Below, piece by piece: positions 9,963 through 20,537 of a DNA stretch of 64,000 nt. The stretch's first letter is position 1. Each line of letters starts with the position of its first letter. Where the stretch lies: positions 28,398,987-28,462,986 of the forward strand of contig CP136063.1 of the NCBI GenBank assembly GCA_032622095.1. The letters are read 5' to 3'. Under the pieces are notes generated by a model. That model was not told the origin of the DNA. It saw only the letters and a program-made list of their open reading frames with translations, and searched no databases. A program made the position numbers and the translations under genes. This stretch comes from Siphonodentalium dalli (taxonomy: Eukaryota > Mollusca > Scaphopoda > Gadilida > Siphonodentaliidae).

Positions 9963-10179
9963 TTAAAACTATCCAAGATGACTTCAGGTGAATAATATGT
10001 TACATGTGCCCCAGATGATAAGACATTTTCTGGTTTAAAATGCAAAAACGTCACTGGAAACGTTTAATAGAAACTTATTTGTTATTGTTGATGATGCTTG
10101 TGAACATGTTGCAAAGAACAAGTATGTATCTTTTTGGAGTACTTTTCGGAACACATGTACCCCCCCGAGTCCAAACGCC

Positions 10180-10440
10180 TAAACGATTTCCTGTTTCACA
10201 TCGATATCCATAGCACTGTCCCAAAACAACGACTGGTGTACAAACCTGGTATCCATGACAACTGTTTATACCTGGATCATTACAGCGTGTGTTGCTAACT
10301 TTAGGTATAATTGTATCAGATTCCACTTTGTATTTCTCCATGCTACGATTGTCATATATATCATTAGAGACTTCATTTCGGTTGAAATCTATTACGTACA
10401 ACAATAGCAGTCTACTGGATTGGGCGATGATACCAAGCAC
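10180..10440 (-). pseudogene. Second copy of the block-gene 3' remnant
   Basis: This is the same C-terminal reading as 9477-9737, with EVSNDIYDNRSM, SNTRCNDPGINSCHGYQV and then a one-base insertion in the VVV region (CCCAAAACAACG against CCCAAACAACG) that shifts the frame. It is a tandem partial duplicate. Confidence 0.55.
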
Positions 10441-11280
10441 GAAAGGTCTCTAGACTTACAAATGTATTAAATGTTCGTTTTATAAGTCATGTCTCCATTC
10501 TTTTGGATCATATCTAATATATATTTTGGGACTTCTGTTTGTTTGTCTGTCTGTTAGCTATGATCGGGAAAACTCCCTTTGATACCAGGGGTAATTTTTT
10601 CCAGGGGGTGTTTTAGACGGTCAAATCGTGACCCAACCTGACCTTGACCTTCAAAATGGTCAATTCAATGACAAATTGGGTAAAACGGGACGGATGTCGA
10701 CGAGTACTTTTGTTGGGTACTTCTGTCCGGGGAGTGTTTTGGACGGGTCAAATCGTGACCCTGACCTTCATTTTATGTGGAGTTGCCTTGTGTTTAAATG
10801 ATAGGTATATTATTGCAACTGCCCCGTGTGGATGTAATTGGTCAACTGTTTGTACATGTATATGTTGCACGAAAATGGTCAACAGTTATATTTGTTCTGT
10901 TCAATATTTTGGTATGAGGTTTCAAAACAATTTTGTCTTTTGGCGTAAGGGGCTGTTTCCAAAAAATTTGTGTTTGCTAGACAGGACAGAATCATTTGGT
11001 AAATACACAGAACGACACGATGTGTAAATGGGTTTGTCGATACGGCACGAGTGCTGTCGCGGAAGGATAGAACGAGATGCGAACGTCATGTACGTCATTT
11101 TACGTCAACGAGATGCGCATGGAACGTACGTTCCATACGGATTTGTAAATATGAAACGGCAATAACACCCTACTGCTAGGAACAAGCGTGTAATAAATCC
11201 CAATACTCCTTGAATTTTTTTTTAAGTTGCGAACAAATTTGGAATGTTTCCTGTCTGTTGGGGAAAATGACCTCCTGCTT
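10441..11280. other. Non-coding tract duplicated at 56281-57157
   Basis: It contains T/G-rich simple sequence (tttgtttgtctgtctgtt), a pair of similar segments carrying gacgggtcaaatcgtgaccc, and a palindromic acgtacgt-rich part near 11084-11135. It carries no convincing gene. The copy in the third block has small indels only. Confidence 0.6.
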
Positions 11281-11475
11281 GTGTTACAGTGGTTGTTCCT
11301 CTGTCTGGCGGCAGAACCTCAATAGATACATCGATGTTACAGTGGTTGTTCCTCTGTTTGGCGACAGAACCTCCCTAGATACATCGGTGTTACAGTGGTT
11401 GTTCCTCTGTCTGGCGGCAGAACCTCCCTAGATACATCGGTGTTACAGTGGTTGTTCCTGTTTGGCGGAAGATCC
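11281..11475. repeat. Minisatellite, about 55-bp unit, four copies
   Basis: The unit contains gttacagtggttgttcctctgtctggcggcagaacctccc and agatacatcg. Four copies occur here, and only two in the paralogous position at 57158-57250. Confidence 0.85.
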
Positions 11476-11618
11476 TCCCTAGGTGCCACTGGGGTTATCA
11501 TCCTATGAGCTCTGCCCAAACTCTATGTGCGGAACCATCCAATCATAGCGCAGCACTAATTTATGAAGAATCGTCATCGGAATCTAAGATTTTTTCCAAT
11601 TCTCCTCCAAAGAACAAA

Positions 11619-12722
11619 TTAAATGTCACAAACTCCCTTTGGAGAGATGTATGTGGGCTCATCTCCGGTGTGGATTCTTGTATGTGTCGCCAAAGTGCGC
11701 GATTCACAAAATGATTTCCCGCATATATCACAACCATAAGGCTTATCTCCGGTGTGGATTCTCTTATGTGTCACTAAGTTACTCGATTGATTAAATAATT
11801 TCCCGCATATATCACAATCGTAAGGTTTATCTCCGGTGTGTATTCTCTTATGTTTCAACAAGGTGCCCGATTCTTTAAATGATTTCCCACATATGTCACA
11901 ATGGTAAGGCTTATCTCCAGTGTGGATTCTCTTATGTGTCGCCAAGTTGCTCGGTGCATTAAATGATTTCCCGCATATATCACAATGGTGAGGCTTATCT
12001 CCGGTGTGTATTCTCTTATGTGTCACCAAGACACTCGATGTATTAAATGATTTCCAGCATATATCGCAATGGTAAGGTTTATCTCCGGTGTGTATTCTCT
12101 TATGTGTCACCAAGTAGCTCGATCGATTAAATGATTTCCCGCATATATCACACCCGTAAAGCTTATCGCCAGTGTGTATTCTCTTATGTGTCACTAAGTT
12201 ACTCGATTGATTAAATAATTTCCCGCATATATCACAATCGTAAGGTTTATCTCCGGTGTGTATTCTCTTATGTTTCAACAAGCTGCCCGATTCTTTAAAT
12301 GATTTCCCACATATGTCACAATGGTAAGGCGTATCTCCAGTGTGGATTCTCTTACCGGTATGTGTCGCCAAGTTGATCGATGCATTAAATGATTTCCCGC
12401 ATATATCACAATGGTGAGGCTTATCTCCGGTGTGTATTCTCTTATGTGTCACCAAGACACTCGATGTATTAAATGATTTCCAGCATATATCGCAATGGTA
12501 AGGTTTATCTCCGGTGTGTATTCTCTTATGTGTCACCAAGTCGCTCGATCGATTAAATGATTTCCCGCATATATCACACCAGTAAAGCTTATCGCCAGTG
12601 TGTATTCTCTTATGTCTCAGCAAGTTGCCAGATTGGGTGAACGATTTCCCACAGACGTCACAATGATGCCGTTTATTCCCGGTTGAGGCGGTCTCATTAA
12701 CATTCTGGTTAGAATCTCCCAT
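11619..12722 (-). CDS. C2H2 zinc-finger protein, 12 fingers
   Basis: A single-exon frame of 367 residues starts MGDSNQNVNETA. It consists of twelve Cys2-His2 fingers of the form CDICGKSF...LxxHKRIH. The linkers are TGDKP or TGDKL where most families have TGEKP. Fingers 2-6 and 7-11 are near copies, so a five-finger block was duplicated. Finger 4 has two extra residues before its second histidine (THTGKRIH) and may not fold normally. I chose the ATG at 12722 because a TATA box lies 52 bases upstream, inside the longer open frame, and because the same start is used in the two paralogs. Such proteins usually bind DNA in the nucleus. No KRAB, SCAN or BTB domain is visible. Confidence 0.88.
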   Translation of the reverse strand: MGDSNQNVNETASTGNKRHHCDVCGKSFTQSGNLLRHKRIHTGDKLYWCDICGKSFNRSSDLVTHKRIHTGDKPYHCDICWKSFNTSSVLVTHKRIHTGDKPHHCDICGKSFNASINLATHTGKRIHTGDTPYHCDICGKSFKESGSLLKHKRIHTGDKPYDCDICGKLFNQSSNLVTHKRIHTGDKLYGCDICGKSFNRSSYLVTHKRIHTGDKPYHCDICWKSFNTSSVLVTHKRIHTGDKPHHCDICGKSFNAPSNLATHKRIHTGDKPYHCDICGKSFKESGTLLKHKRIHTGDKPYDCDICGKLFNQSSNLVTHKRIHTGDKPYGCDICGKSFCESRTLATHTRIHTGDEPTYISPKGVCDI

Positions 12723-12772
12723 CGTGTGCCGGGAATTGTGACAGTCAGCTGTATATCTCTTGGAGCGGCAGG

Positions 12773-12782
12773 CTATATAAAG
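12773..12782 (-). promoter_or_regulatory. TATA box of the 12-finger gene
   Basis: On minus, CTTTATATAG lies about 52 bases upstream of the start codon. Equivalent TATATATAG boxes precede the paralogous genes at 31184 and 58141 at similar spacing. Confidence 0.6.
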
Positions 12783-13653
12783 CGAGAATCTGATCCAATT
12801 ATAATGGAATTCCACAGTGTAACTGTAAATTATTTAGTTCGTGATGCGGAGGGATCACTTATCAATCTACCGATTTTCAAGTCGAACAAAGGACGATCGA
12901 AATACCGTATTTATGTTGAATTACCATGCGTCGCATAATGTGGTTTTGTTTAGTAGAACGGTTCACAAAACGATAGATGTCTACACAGCTTACAATGTAA
13001 TGTACATTAGTGTTAAAAACCGGTCGGAATAGCGTCACAAACTCGACAGTAATTTCGTCGTATAACTCTTCCCATGATATATGCCACATACTTTTATTAA
13101 GTTGCAGTCTATTTAGATATTGACGCTGTGTGTTATTATGGATTAACCCTTATACAGAACAAACACTCACTTGACTAAGACACAAGCCCAGTAAACGGTG
13201 GTTTACCAGGCTTTACTATGTGCCAGTTAAGGTAAAGGTATTGGTTACACACAACTAATTCAATAGAGTTATGCTTCCTGACATTGTGTAGGGAAACTAG
13301 AATCAGATAAAAATCATTCCATGGCCACTGATTGGTGCATTATGTTGACAATATAAATACATAAATAAATAATAGAATTAAGCTGCTGTACAAAAAAATG
13401 CATGGTGTTTGGGGGCCTGCTGAATATTGTGTCCATTTGACCACAAGTAGAAATTTGTGGTAGTGTGTTTTTTATAGCTGTGAATTTACTGCGAACCTTC
13501 GGTAGTCAGGGAAGCGGTGAAATTTGAATAGGAAAAAATACCGAAACCTGTCCGTTTCATGGTATGAATTTATCAGACTTGAGACCCACTTCATGCTCAG
13601 TATGAGGTTTTGGTGAAAATAGGTCCAGTTTCAGCACAAATGATACAAACGTT
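12783..13653. other. Shared upstream flank of the zinc-finger gene and of the ISL2EU element
   Basis: This is duplicated at 58150-58575 plus 61668-62641. It contains the unoccupied sites for two insertions seen in the other block: cccagTAAacgg at about 13191-13198, and gccagTTAAggt with TTAA at 13227-13230. No coding potential is recognised. Confidence 0.7.
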
Positions 13654-13734
13654 AGCGCATATCGGTAAATGGGTTATCTACCGTGACGTACTTCGCGAAA
13701 TAACTTCCGGTTGGTATATTACGAACCAGGAAGT

Positions 13735-14341
13735 ATGGCGTCAGAAATCGAAAACACAAAGAAAGCGAATGATATTATGGATAAAAACGACGACTTTGCA
13801 ACGATGAAGAAGTTATTTAAAAGGAATAGGACTTCCAATATTCGGAAATAAATCGGAATTGATTTTGAAAGGATAATTGGAGCGAAATTGTTGGATTTGG
13901 ATCGTGTTTCTAAACAGAAAAAGACAGAAGACGAAAATGACCTACGACGGGTTAGCGATCGTTTGTTGACGCCTCTTGGTGAGAATCTACCGGACCCTGG
14001 TGTACTGGTTAATGGCTGGGAATTCGACTGCAAAACTGTTTCCGTGATTACACAAAAGGAACTGTACATTTATCTAGTTTTGAATCGTCAACGGACCTTT
14101 GATTACCAGGAATTAAAAGCCAAAAAAGAGCTGCGAGCAAAAGTGTTCTACAATGATGGGCATGTGCAGAATGTGGCATTTCACCCGGTCTCTGAGAACT
14201 GTACCCACTGTTTCATAAAGTGTGATTTTCTGCCATCAATTCCAACAAAAAATGCAAAGAAAAACCAGCTTACAAGAGCTGGGTCTGCCTGTCAAAATAT
14301 ACTGGACAAGTTAGTTCAGCTTGCTGTAACTGTGTTGCTGG
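13735..14341 (+). pseudogene. SWIM/YqaJ nuclease gene, exon A
   Basis: The reading starts MASEIENTKKANDIMDKNDD and runs to a consensus donor, GTAAGT, at 14342. An in-frame TAA at 13849 splits it; the second copy at 62723 has the same stop at the same place. The second half (LGENLPDPGVLVNGWEFDCK...VSENCTHCFIKCDFLPS) resembles the region before the SWIM finger in invertebrate SWIM-YqaJ proteins. By family, the product would be a DNA-cutting accessory protein of the transposon. Its intron contains the 14785-17606 MITE. Confidence 0.6.
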
Positions 14342-14784
14342 GTAAGTTTAAATTACTCTCATATTAAGTTCAATAGTACATTTTTTAAATTAATAATTTA
14401 TCAGGTTGCAAGTGTTTACCGTTGCAGTGTCTGTATAATTCTAATGTACAGGTTGTTTATATGTACATGTATTCACCTTTAAGCGATGTCGCCAAAATAA
14501 ATACAAGGCCATGTACTGGTACTCATAGTTTTATCATTGACATAAACAAGAAAAAATACATTCATCATTTTATATTCAAACCATTTGATGACCGAATAAT
14601 AATCATTGATGAGTAGTTACTTCATCCCATGCATTCATTTGTTGGGATGTTCAGACAATACCGGTAAGCTGTTTTTTTTAACTTAGAGTATCATGTCTGT
14701 ACATTCCTACAAATGAATGAATGAGATTCCATAGAAACATTTCAAGGGCGTTTGTATGCATGTTGTCTGCGTATATTATATTAA
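14342..14784 (+). other. Intron sequence of the YqaJ gene
   Basis: AT-rich sequence between the donor at 14342 and the MITE. It is nearly identical to 63331-63775 in the second copy. No other feature is seen; 17607-17813 is the rest of this intron. Confidence 0.6.
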
Positions 14785-15148
14785 AGGTGGATTATCTCTT
14801 TGTAAAAATGTATTATACAGTTACCGGGGTATAAAATATTAGATTTGAATCGAAGACTCATGTTCGGAAATGCTTCTATCGATTAATATTAATTTTATTT
14901 CGAATACTTTTTGGTCTAAAAAGGCGTGTTTGTTCAGCTAACGAACAATAGTGGTTACTGTTAACCAAGACCAGAAATTATATTGTGCAATTTTGTCACA
15001 AATAAACGTTAATTATACTCATTATCGCTTATATCTGTGGAACAAAACAATACAAACCAATCAATCTGTGACATTTGACATTCGTTGCGTAGCCGTAGGA
15101 ACAGCTCAGTGCTCTATATCGCAATACGGTCTCATCCGAATGGCTGGT

Positions 15149-15245
15149 ACTCACACTTCCATAAACTAGCCACACTTCCATAAACACTTCCATAAACACT
15201 TCCATAAACTAGCCACACTTCCATAAACACTTCCATAAACTAGCC
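15149..15245 (+). repeat. Short tandem repeat at the 5' end of the non-LTR element
   Basis: Repeated cacttccataaa with or without ctagcca, about seven copies. It may have arisen at the truncation point of the retrotransposon. Confidence 0.8.
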
Positions 15246-17306
15246 ACAACATCGCCTAGTGAAAACATTGACAAAGACTATATTCAGTTTGTGCAAAGGG
15301 AAACAAATATCATCCAACAGCTGTGTTCGACTAGTGACCAATTTATACCTATAACAGATGAGGAAGTCATCAAAGCTATTAAGATGTTGAATCGTGGCAA
15401 AGCTCTAGACCCATACTCTATTGCTGCTGAACACTTCTTCCATGGCGGAAACGAGCTCATATCTTTTGTTCGTGTTATATTGAATCGTTTATTCATGGAC
15501 CAGTGCTTTCCTGGATGTTTAAAACTAGGAACACTAAATCCGATTTTCAAAAATAAAGGAGACAGCAAAATTTCTTCAAACTATCGTGGTATTACAATCA
15601 CCCCCGTCCTATGCCGCACCGTTGAAGCTGTGCTGAAGAATCGAATAAACCCAATGATTTTACTCAAACAGAACCCACTACAGCGAGGGTTTACGTGCAA
15701 CTCATCACCAATGAACTGTGCACTAATTGTTGAAGAATGGTGCAGAAACAATCGAGATACAAAACGTCCGTCCTATATTGCATTCTTAGATGCGAAATCT
15801 GCATTCGATGTGGTTATTCATGACAACCTACTGAAAAAGTTATATCATCTAGGAGTGGAAGGTTGTGAATGGCAGATGCTAAAGAATATATATGACAGTC
15901 CTAAGACAGCTGTAAAATGGCAGAATCAACTATCAAACACATACATTAACACCCAAGGAGTACGCCAAGGAGGTGTATTGAGTGCCGACCTATATAAAGT
16001 CTATATCAACAATCTACTTGACAGACTTGCTTCGTCAGAATATGCGACTGTTATCGGGGACGTCAATGTAACATCACCTACCTGTGCAGATGACGTCACT
16101 CTAATGAGTAATGACCCAGTCGTGCTGCAGAGACTCATCAACATTTGCTTCGACTACAGCAGAATGGAAGGATATTTACTCCAACAGAAGAAAAGTGTGA
16201 TTTTGAAAGTCAAAACCGGAAAGTCCCATGTTGATGATGAATTTGAGTGGAACATCGACAATGTTAACATGCCAGTGGTAAACAGCACACCACACATGGG
16301 AATCACACGTACCACATGTAACCAGGCTAACTCATCAGTTGAGGAAAACATCAAGAGAGCAACTCGAGCAACATATAGCCTTATGGGAGCCGGCTTACAT
16401 GGTGAGAACGGGGTCGACCCTGTCACATCATTTGCATTATTTCGAACATTCATCTTACCCTTATACACATATGGACTAGAACTCTCTCTACCATCTGGGA
16501 GGATTCTTGATCAACTGGAGAAGCACCATAGGCGGATTTCTAGACAAATACTTTCTCTACCGTGTAATGCGGCTAATGTCTCAGTATATATACTATCTGG
16601 TCTCTTACCCTTGCAAGCCGTCATCCACAAAAGAGCAATGGGTCTATTTGGAAATATATCACGCCTAGCTGTGGACTCTTGTGAACATCAACTTGCCATG
16701 AGGCAACTTTCATTCAAACCATCTACCAGTAACAGTTGGTTTATTGCTGTGCAACAAATTTTTGCTACATACAACCTCCCAGATCCATTAGAAATACTTC
16801 AACATCCTATGAGTAAAATGGAAATGAAGAATATGATCAACAAAGCAGTCAACACATACTGGAAAGAGCAAATCACAAGCAGTAGAGACTACACTCACAT
16901 CCCAGTAAAAACTAAAATAGCCACTGGCACGTATATCTTGCAAACTAATCGAGTGAAGTTTAATAAGGCCGAAGTTGATCCTACCTGTCAACTCTGCAAG
17001 CAACATCCAGAGACTTTAGAACATTTCATACTGCAGTGTGACCACCTGAATTATGTGCGTAAAAGAGTGATGCCACACATTACTCAACTGATCCAGGATG
17101 CCAGTAAGTCTCATCCCGAGATTCTACAGCACAGCCTGCTCCATATTGTGATTGATGCGAATGCAGCCATTAATAATGGTACCACACCAGCTAAAGAGAT
17201 CGGTCTACTCCAATTCCATTCACGCAGACTATGCTACAACCTACACACAGAAAGATATAATAGTCTAAAATTGATAACCAAGTCGTTGGGTGACACCCAT
17301 GGATGA
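15213..17306 (+). CDS. Non-LTR retrotransposon ORF2 fragment: reverse transcriptase and C-terminal zinc knuckle
   Basis: The frame is open from a stop at 15210 and has no convincing start, because the 5' part was lost. RT motifs are clear: KALDPYSIAAEHF, LGTLNPIFKNKGD, NYRGITITPVLCRTVEAVL, LQRGFT, FLDAKSAFDVV, VRQGGVLSADLY and the catalytic block PTCADDVTLM, which has C-A-D-D where the family usually has F/Y-A-D-D. The two metal-binding aspartates are kept. Near the end, CQLCKQHPETLEHFILQC gives a C-x2-C-x9-H-x4-C finger. The layout fits the CR1/jockey group, though the clade is not settled. The frame is intact for almost 700 codons, so the insertion is young. Confidence 0.85.
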   Translation, partial: PHFHKHFHKLATTSPSENIDKDYIQFVQRETNIIQQLCSTSDQFIPITDEEVIKAIKMLNRGKALDPYSIAAEHFFHGGNELISFVRVILNRLFMDQCFPGCLKLGTLNPIFKNKGDSKISSNYRGITITPVLCRTVEAVLKNRINPMILLKQNPLQRGFTCNSSPMNCALIVEEWCRNNRDTKRPSYIAFLDAKSAFDVVIHDNLLKKLYHLGVEGCEWQMLKNIYDSPKTAVKWQNQLSNTYINTQGVRQGGVLSADLYKVYINNLLDRLASSEYATVIGDVNVTSPTCADDVTLMSNDPVVLQRLINICFDYSRMEGYLLQQKKSVILKVKTGKSHVDDEFEWNIDNVNMPVVNSTPHMGITRTTCNQANSSVEENIKRATRATYSLMGAGLHGENGVDPVTSFALFRTFILPLYTYGLELSLPSGRILDQLEKHHRRISRQILSLPCNAANVSVYILSGLLPLQAVIHKRAMGLFGNISRLAVDSCEHQLAMRQLSFKPSTSNSWFIAVQQIFATYNLPDPLEILQHPMSKMEMKNMINKAVNTYWKEQITSSRDYTHIPVKTKIATGTYILQTNRVKFNKAEVDPTCQLCKQHPETLEHFILQCDHLNYVRKRVMPHITQLIQDASKSHPEILQHSLLHIVIDANAAINNGTTPAKEIGLLQFHSRRLCYNLHTERYNSLKLITKSLGDTHG

Positions 17307-18302
17307 TCTTATTTTATTACTGATATTTTAACAGAAGTTTTAACCTGTACATAGATACGTACTAAAAACTGTGAATAATACTGAAAGGGTGTGCCTTTAA
17401 AGGCAGAAAGTCAAGAAACAGGTAAACAGGTAAACAGGTAATGGTCTGTTCTAAAAATAGTAACATAAATGGGCCCGATTTAATATTCGAAATAAAATCA
17501 ATATTAATTGATAGAAGCTTTTCCGGACATAGGTGTTCAGTTCATATCTATTATTTTATATCCACGCAACTATTTAAAATTTGTTATTTAAAGAGATAAT
17601 CCATCTTTAACGTCTCTACATGTATAAAATAATAATAGAATATTCTATCTTTAATTTTTGGAAAGACAAAATATATTGGGAGCAGAGGGGAAGGTGGGGG
17701 TTAGAACATAATATTCATTTGTAATTTGGATAAAGTTTTTATCTGGAAATAAAGTCTCTTTCTGAAATGGAAATCTCAATACATTGAAAGTGGATTTATT
17801 ATTTAATTTGCAGATATTGTTGTGATATACATATGTACATGCCGTTGTTTTTTTTTAACAAAAATTACTTTTATTGAGGAACGCTGAATGCTGTAACCAT
17901 GTTGCAGCATTACTCTTCGCATTGGTCGATTTGAGTGAGACACGGTCAACAGGAAAATTAGCTCCCACATCAGCAGCCTGCTCATGGATAAAACCAAGGA
18001 AGAGAAGTCTATCCCCTCAAAAAGCCCAAAATATTTTCAAGAAGTTAAAAAAAACCGACAACTGTGTCATAATCCAAAGAGTCAGCAGAAGAGATTGCTA
18101 TTCAAAATATGCGAAAGGAAAATTTCCGACAAAAGCTTATTTCCTTTAATTCAAAGGCGGCATGGCTGCGAAATTTCAAAATGTCCGGGAATGATACTGA
18201 ATGTTCGAAAACTTCAGATATGTTGTTAACAGAACAGCATCATGTACTTTTTTCCTATGCAGATCATATTGATCTGAGGAGTTCCGACTGTGTCATTACG
18301 TT

Positions 18303-18416
18303 CAAGAATTACTTGGATTCTTTAACATTGACAGCTGATGACTGAATTACATGGATTCTTTAACATTGACAGCTGATGACTGAATTACATGGATTCTTCA
18401 ACATTGACAGCTAATG
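18303..18416 (+). repeat. About 40-bp tandem repeat inside the YqaJ exon
   Basis: Three copies of ttggattctttaacattgac plus agctgatgactgaattaca. Confidence 0.85.
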
Positions 18417-18455
18417 ACTGCACTAAAATAGCAACATGTGGTCAGTCATCCAACA

Positions 18456-18552
18456 AAATTTGACATCATGTGCGTAAAGGTAGATTAACGTCATCATGTG
18501 TGTAAAGGTAGATTAACGTCATCATGTGCGTAAAGGTAGATTAACGTCATCA
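18456..18552 (+). repeat. 28-bp tandem repeat at the start of the YqaJ domain
   Basis: Three copies of tcatgtgcgtaaaggtag followed by attaacg. The last copy encodes RKGRLTSS, the beginning of the nuclease domain, so the repeat is an expansion of coding sequence that is not a multiple of three. Confidence 0.85.
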
Positions 18553-19070
18553 ACATTCGGTCAAATATCAAGGAGATTGTCGACCACTGAACCTGATAAT
18601 CTTGTCAAGTATCTGCTCGGTTATGTTCCCGAGTATACAGGCAATGCCATAGAACATGGCCTGATATATGAAGGTGCAGCCAGGGACTGTTATGTTTTGG
18701 TATCCAGAGATACCCATCCACCACTGTTAGTTGAGGAGTGTGGGGTTTGTAATAAGTCCTAAACTCCCTTATCTTGGATCCAGTCCTGATGGGTTAGTTG
18801 GATGCGCTCATTGTGAACATAAAAAAGGGTTGTTAGAAATCAAATGCCCTTATGCATTCAGAGACGTTATGCCTCAAGAGGCTTCAAAAACATCATCATT
18901 TTGTTGTAATTTGGTAAACAACAAGCCAACATTGAAAAAGAACATATATACTATTACCAAATTCAGGGTCAATTGGCAATTGCAGACAGAAAGTGGTGTG
19001 ATTTTGTTGTATGGACGTTCAAAGGCATATCAAACTTTGGCCAAATACGTCCACTTAATCAAGTAGCATA

Positions 19071-19594
19071 GTTGCCCGATTCAGTGAATTTCCGTTAAAT
19101 TTGCATTAAGTGTCAATCATCATGAAAAACAAAGTTATAAAGATCTATAAATATAGATATATTTGAGAATAACTGTAAACACACAGCAGTAGTAACTCAC
19201 TCTCTGTCCCTCTCCTTCCATCTCTTCTGCCTCAACTTAATGTTATTAACTTGTTATTTTCATTCCCCCCCCCACCTGCTCTCTTTAATTCAGCCTCTTG
19301 CCATACGCTCCTTCTACATACTATTCTGCATACCTTTCTTTAACGAGGAGATAACTTCAAATAAGCGGTGACCCGCTTGTTGTTAGATCCTCTTCACCCT
19401 CCTTTTTTCTAACCTGTCATTTAATTTAACTCATATTGTTCAATGTCTTGTTTCATGTATACATGTATTAATTGAGGGTAGAATAAATATTGTTTACACC
19501 AAAGGAATATCAATTGAAAGGATAAATTATTTTGGGAAGATGTTTTGGTCAAACTTAGGATGTTTTGTGTAGAGGGGTTGTTGCCTGAATTATT
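19071..19594. other. No gene seen between YqaJ and the next MITE
   Basis: AT-rich sequence with a pyrimidine-rich tract at about 19200-19300. Nothing recognisable on either strand. Confidence 0.5.
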
Positions 19595-19598
19595 TTAA

Positions 19599-20118
19599 AG
19601 GTGGATTATCTCTTTGTAAAAATGTATTATACAGTTACCGGGGTATAAAATATTAGATTTGAATCGAAGACTCATGTTCGGAAATGCTTCTATCGATTAA
19701 TATTAATTTTATTTCGAATACTTTTTGGTCTAAAAAGGCGTGTTTGTTCAGCTAACGAACAATAGTGGTTACTGTTAACCAAGACCAGAAATTTTATTGT
19801 ACAATTTTGTCACAAATAAATGTTAATTACACTAATTATCGCTTATATATGTAGAACAAAACAATACAAACAATCAATCTGGGACATTTTACTTTTGGTG
19901 CGTAGCCATAGGAACAGTCCAGTGCTCTATATCGCAATATGGTATCATCCGAATGGTCTGTTCTAAAAATAGCAACATCAACGGTCCCGATTTAATATTC
20001 AAAATAAAATCAATATTAATTGATAGAAGCTTTTCTGGACAGGGGTCTTCAGTTCATATCTATTATTTTACACCCACGCAACTATTTAAAATTTGTTATT
20101 TAAAGAGATAATCCATCT
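19599..20118 (+). mobile_element. TTAA-flanked MITE (family A), uninterrupted 520-bp copy
   Basis: The terminal inverted repeats AGGTGGATTATCTCTTT / AAAGAGATAATCCATCT are flanked by TTAA at 19595-19598 and 20119-20122. This is the reference copy for the family in this window. It has no coding capacity. Confidence 0.9.
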
Positions 20119-20293
20119 TTAACCACAGCATAATTGTGGGTAATTTTTCAGGATTTAGTCAGAAAAAAGGCTTGTTGCCATTCATCGGAAAGCTCTCGAT
20201 GCATGACAATAAGCCATATATCCAACTAAATCAAGAAAAATTACCCATAATTATGCTGTGGTTAAGTGGTCAATTACTTTGGGCATTACTGTA
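20119..20293. repeat. Hairpin MITE (family B), left end truncated
   Basis: TTAACCACAGCATAATTGTG...GGTTAAG forms a near-perfect stem. The right end has the outer arm gggcattactg seen in the complete copies at 38061, 38883, 41031 and 49549; the left outer arm is missing. Confidence 0.75.
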
Positions 20294-20537
20294 TTTGCAT
20301 AGTACAAATATATGCTTGTTATTTGTTTTTTCCATTTGCCAATTTAATGTGTATATTCTTGCCATTGTTTTCAATAATAAACATCATGACAAAGCAGTAA
20401 TCAACAATGTAATAAAACCTTGCACCATATACTATTATTGTATTACAGTACATAAATTACATGTACATGGACTCTGTCATTTTACCCGTTATAAAAAGTT
20501 TCATAACATGGAGATATAAACAAATGTGTTCACTAAA

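Larger units (their letters stand above)
15144..17439 (+). mobile_element. 5'-truncated non-LTR retrotransposon inserted in the MITE
   Basis: Compared with the uninterrupted MITE at 19599-20118, the insertion lies between direct repeats AATGG (15139-15143 and 17440-17444), a likely 5-bp target duplication. The 3' end is a short tandem tail of about three aggtaaac units and not poly(A), as in CR1-like elements. The 5' end is a cacttccataaac tandem array. The endonuclease part is missing. Confidence 0.8.
14785..17606 (+). mobile_element. TTAA-flanked MITE (family A) carrying a nested retrotransposon
   Basis: The termini AGGTGGATTATCTCTTT and AAAGAGATAATCCATCT are inverted repeats, flanked by TTAA on both sides (14781-14784 and 17607-17610). 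The second ISL2EU copy shows the empty site with a single TTAA at 63772-63775 in otherwise matching sequence. Without the nested element the MITE is about 525 bp. TTAA target duplication is typical of piggyBac and Kolobok elements. Confidence 0.9.
17814..19070 (+). pseudogene. SWIM finger and YqaJ-type exonuclease domain, with several frameshifts
   Basis: The exon follows an acceptor (tttaatttgcag). In three frames it contains a SWIM-like pattern (CTCRC then CCNHVAALLFAL), a basic SWIKPRKRSLSP segment, then the YqaJ nuclease: GRLTSSTFGQI, LGSSPDGLVGC (Asp), GLLEIKCPY (E-x-K) and YYQIQGQLAIADRKWCDFVVWT (Gln and Asp). The last motif is in another frame from the one before it, so frameshifts lie near 18125, 18747 and 18945. 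Known: YqaJ belongs to the lambda-exonuclease-like PD-(D/E)xK nucleases. The motif residues are present but the reading is broken. Two tandem repeats at 18303-18550 fall between the SWIM and YqaJ parts. Confidence 0.75.

Noticed and set aside
11448..11714. Plus-strand ORF crossing the minisatellite end and the zinc-finger C-terminus
   Set aside because: It is antisense to the zinc-finger gene and its content is the minisatellite.
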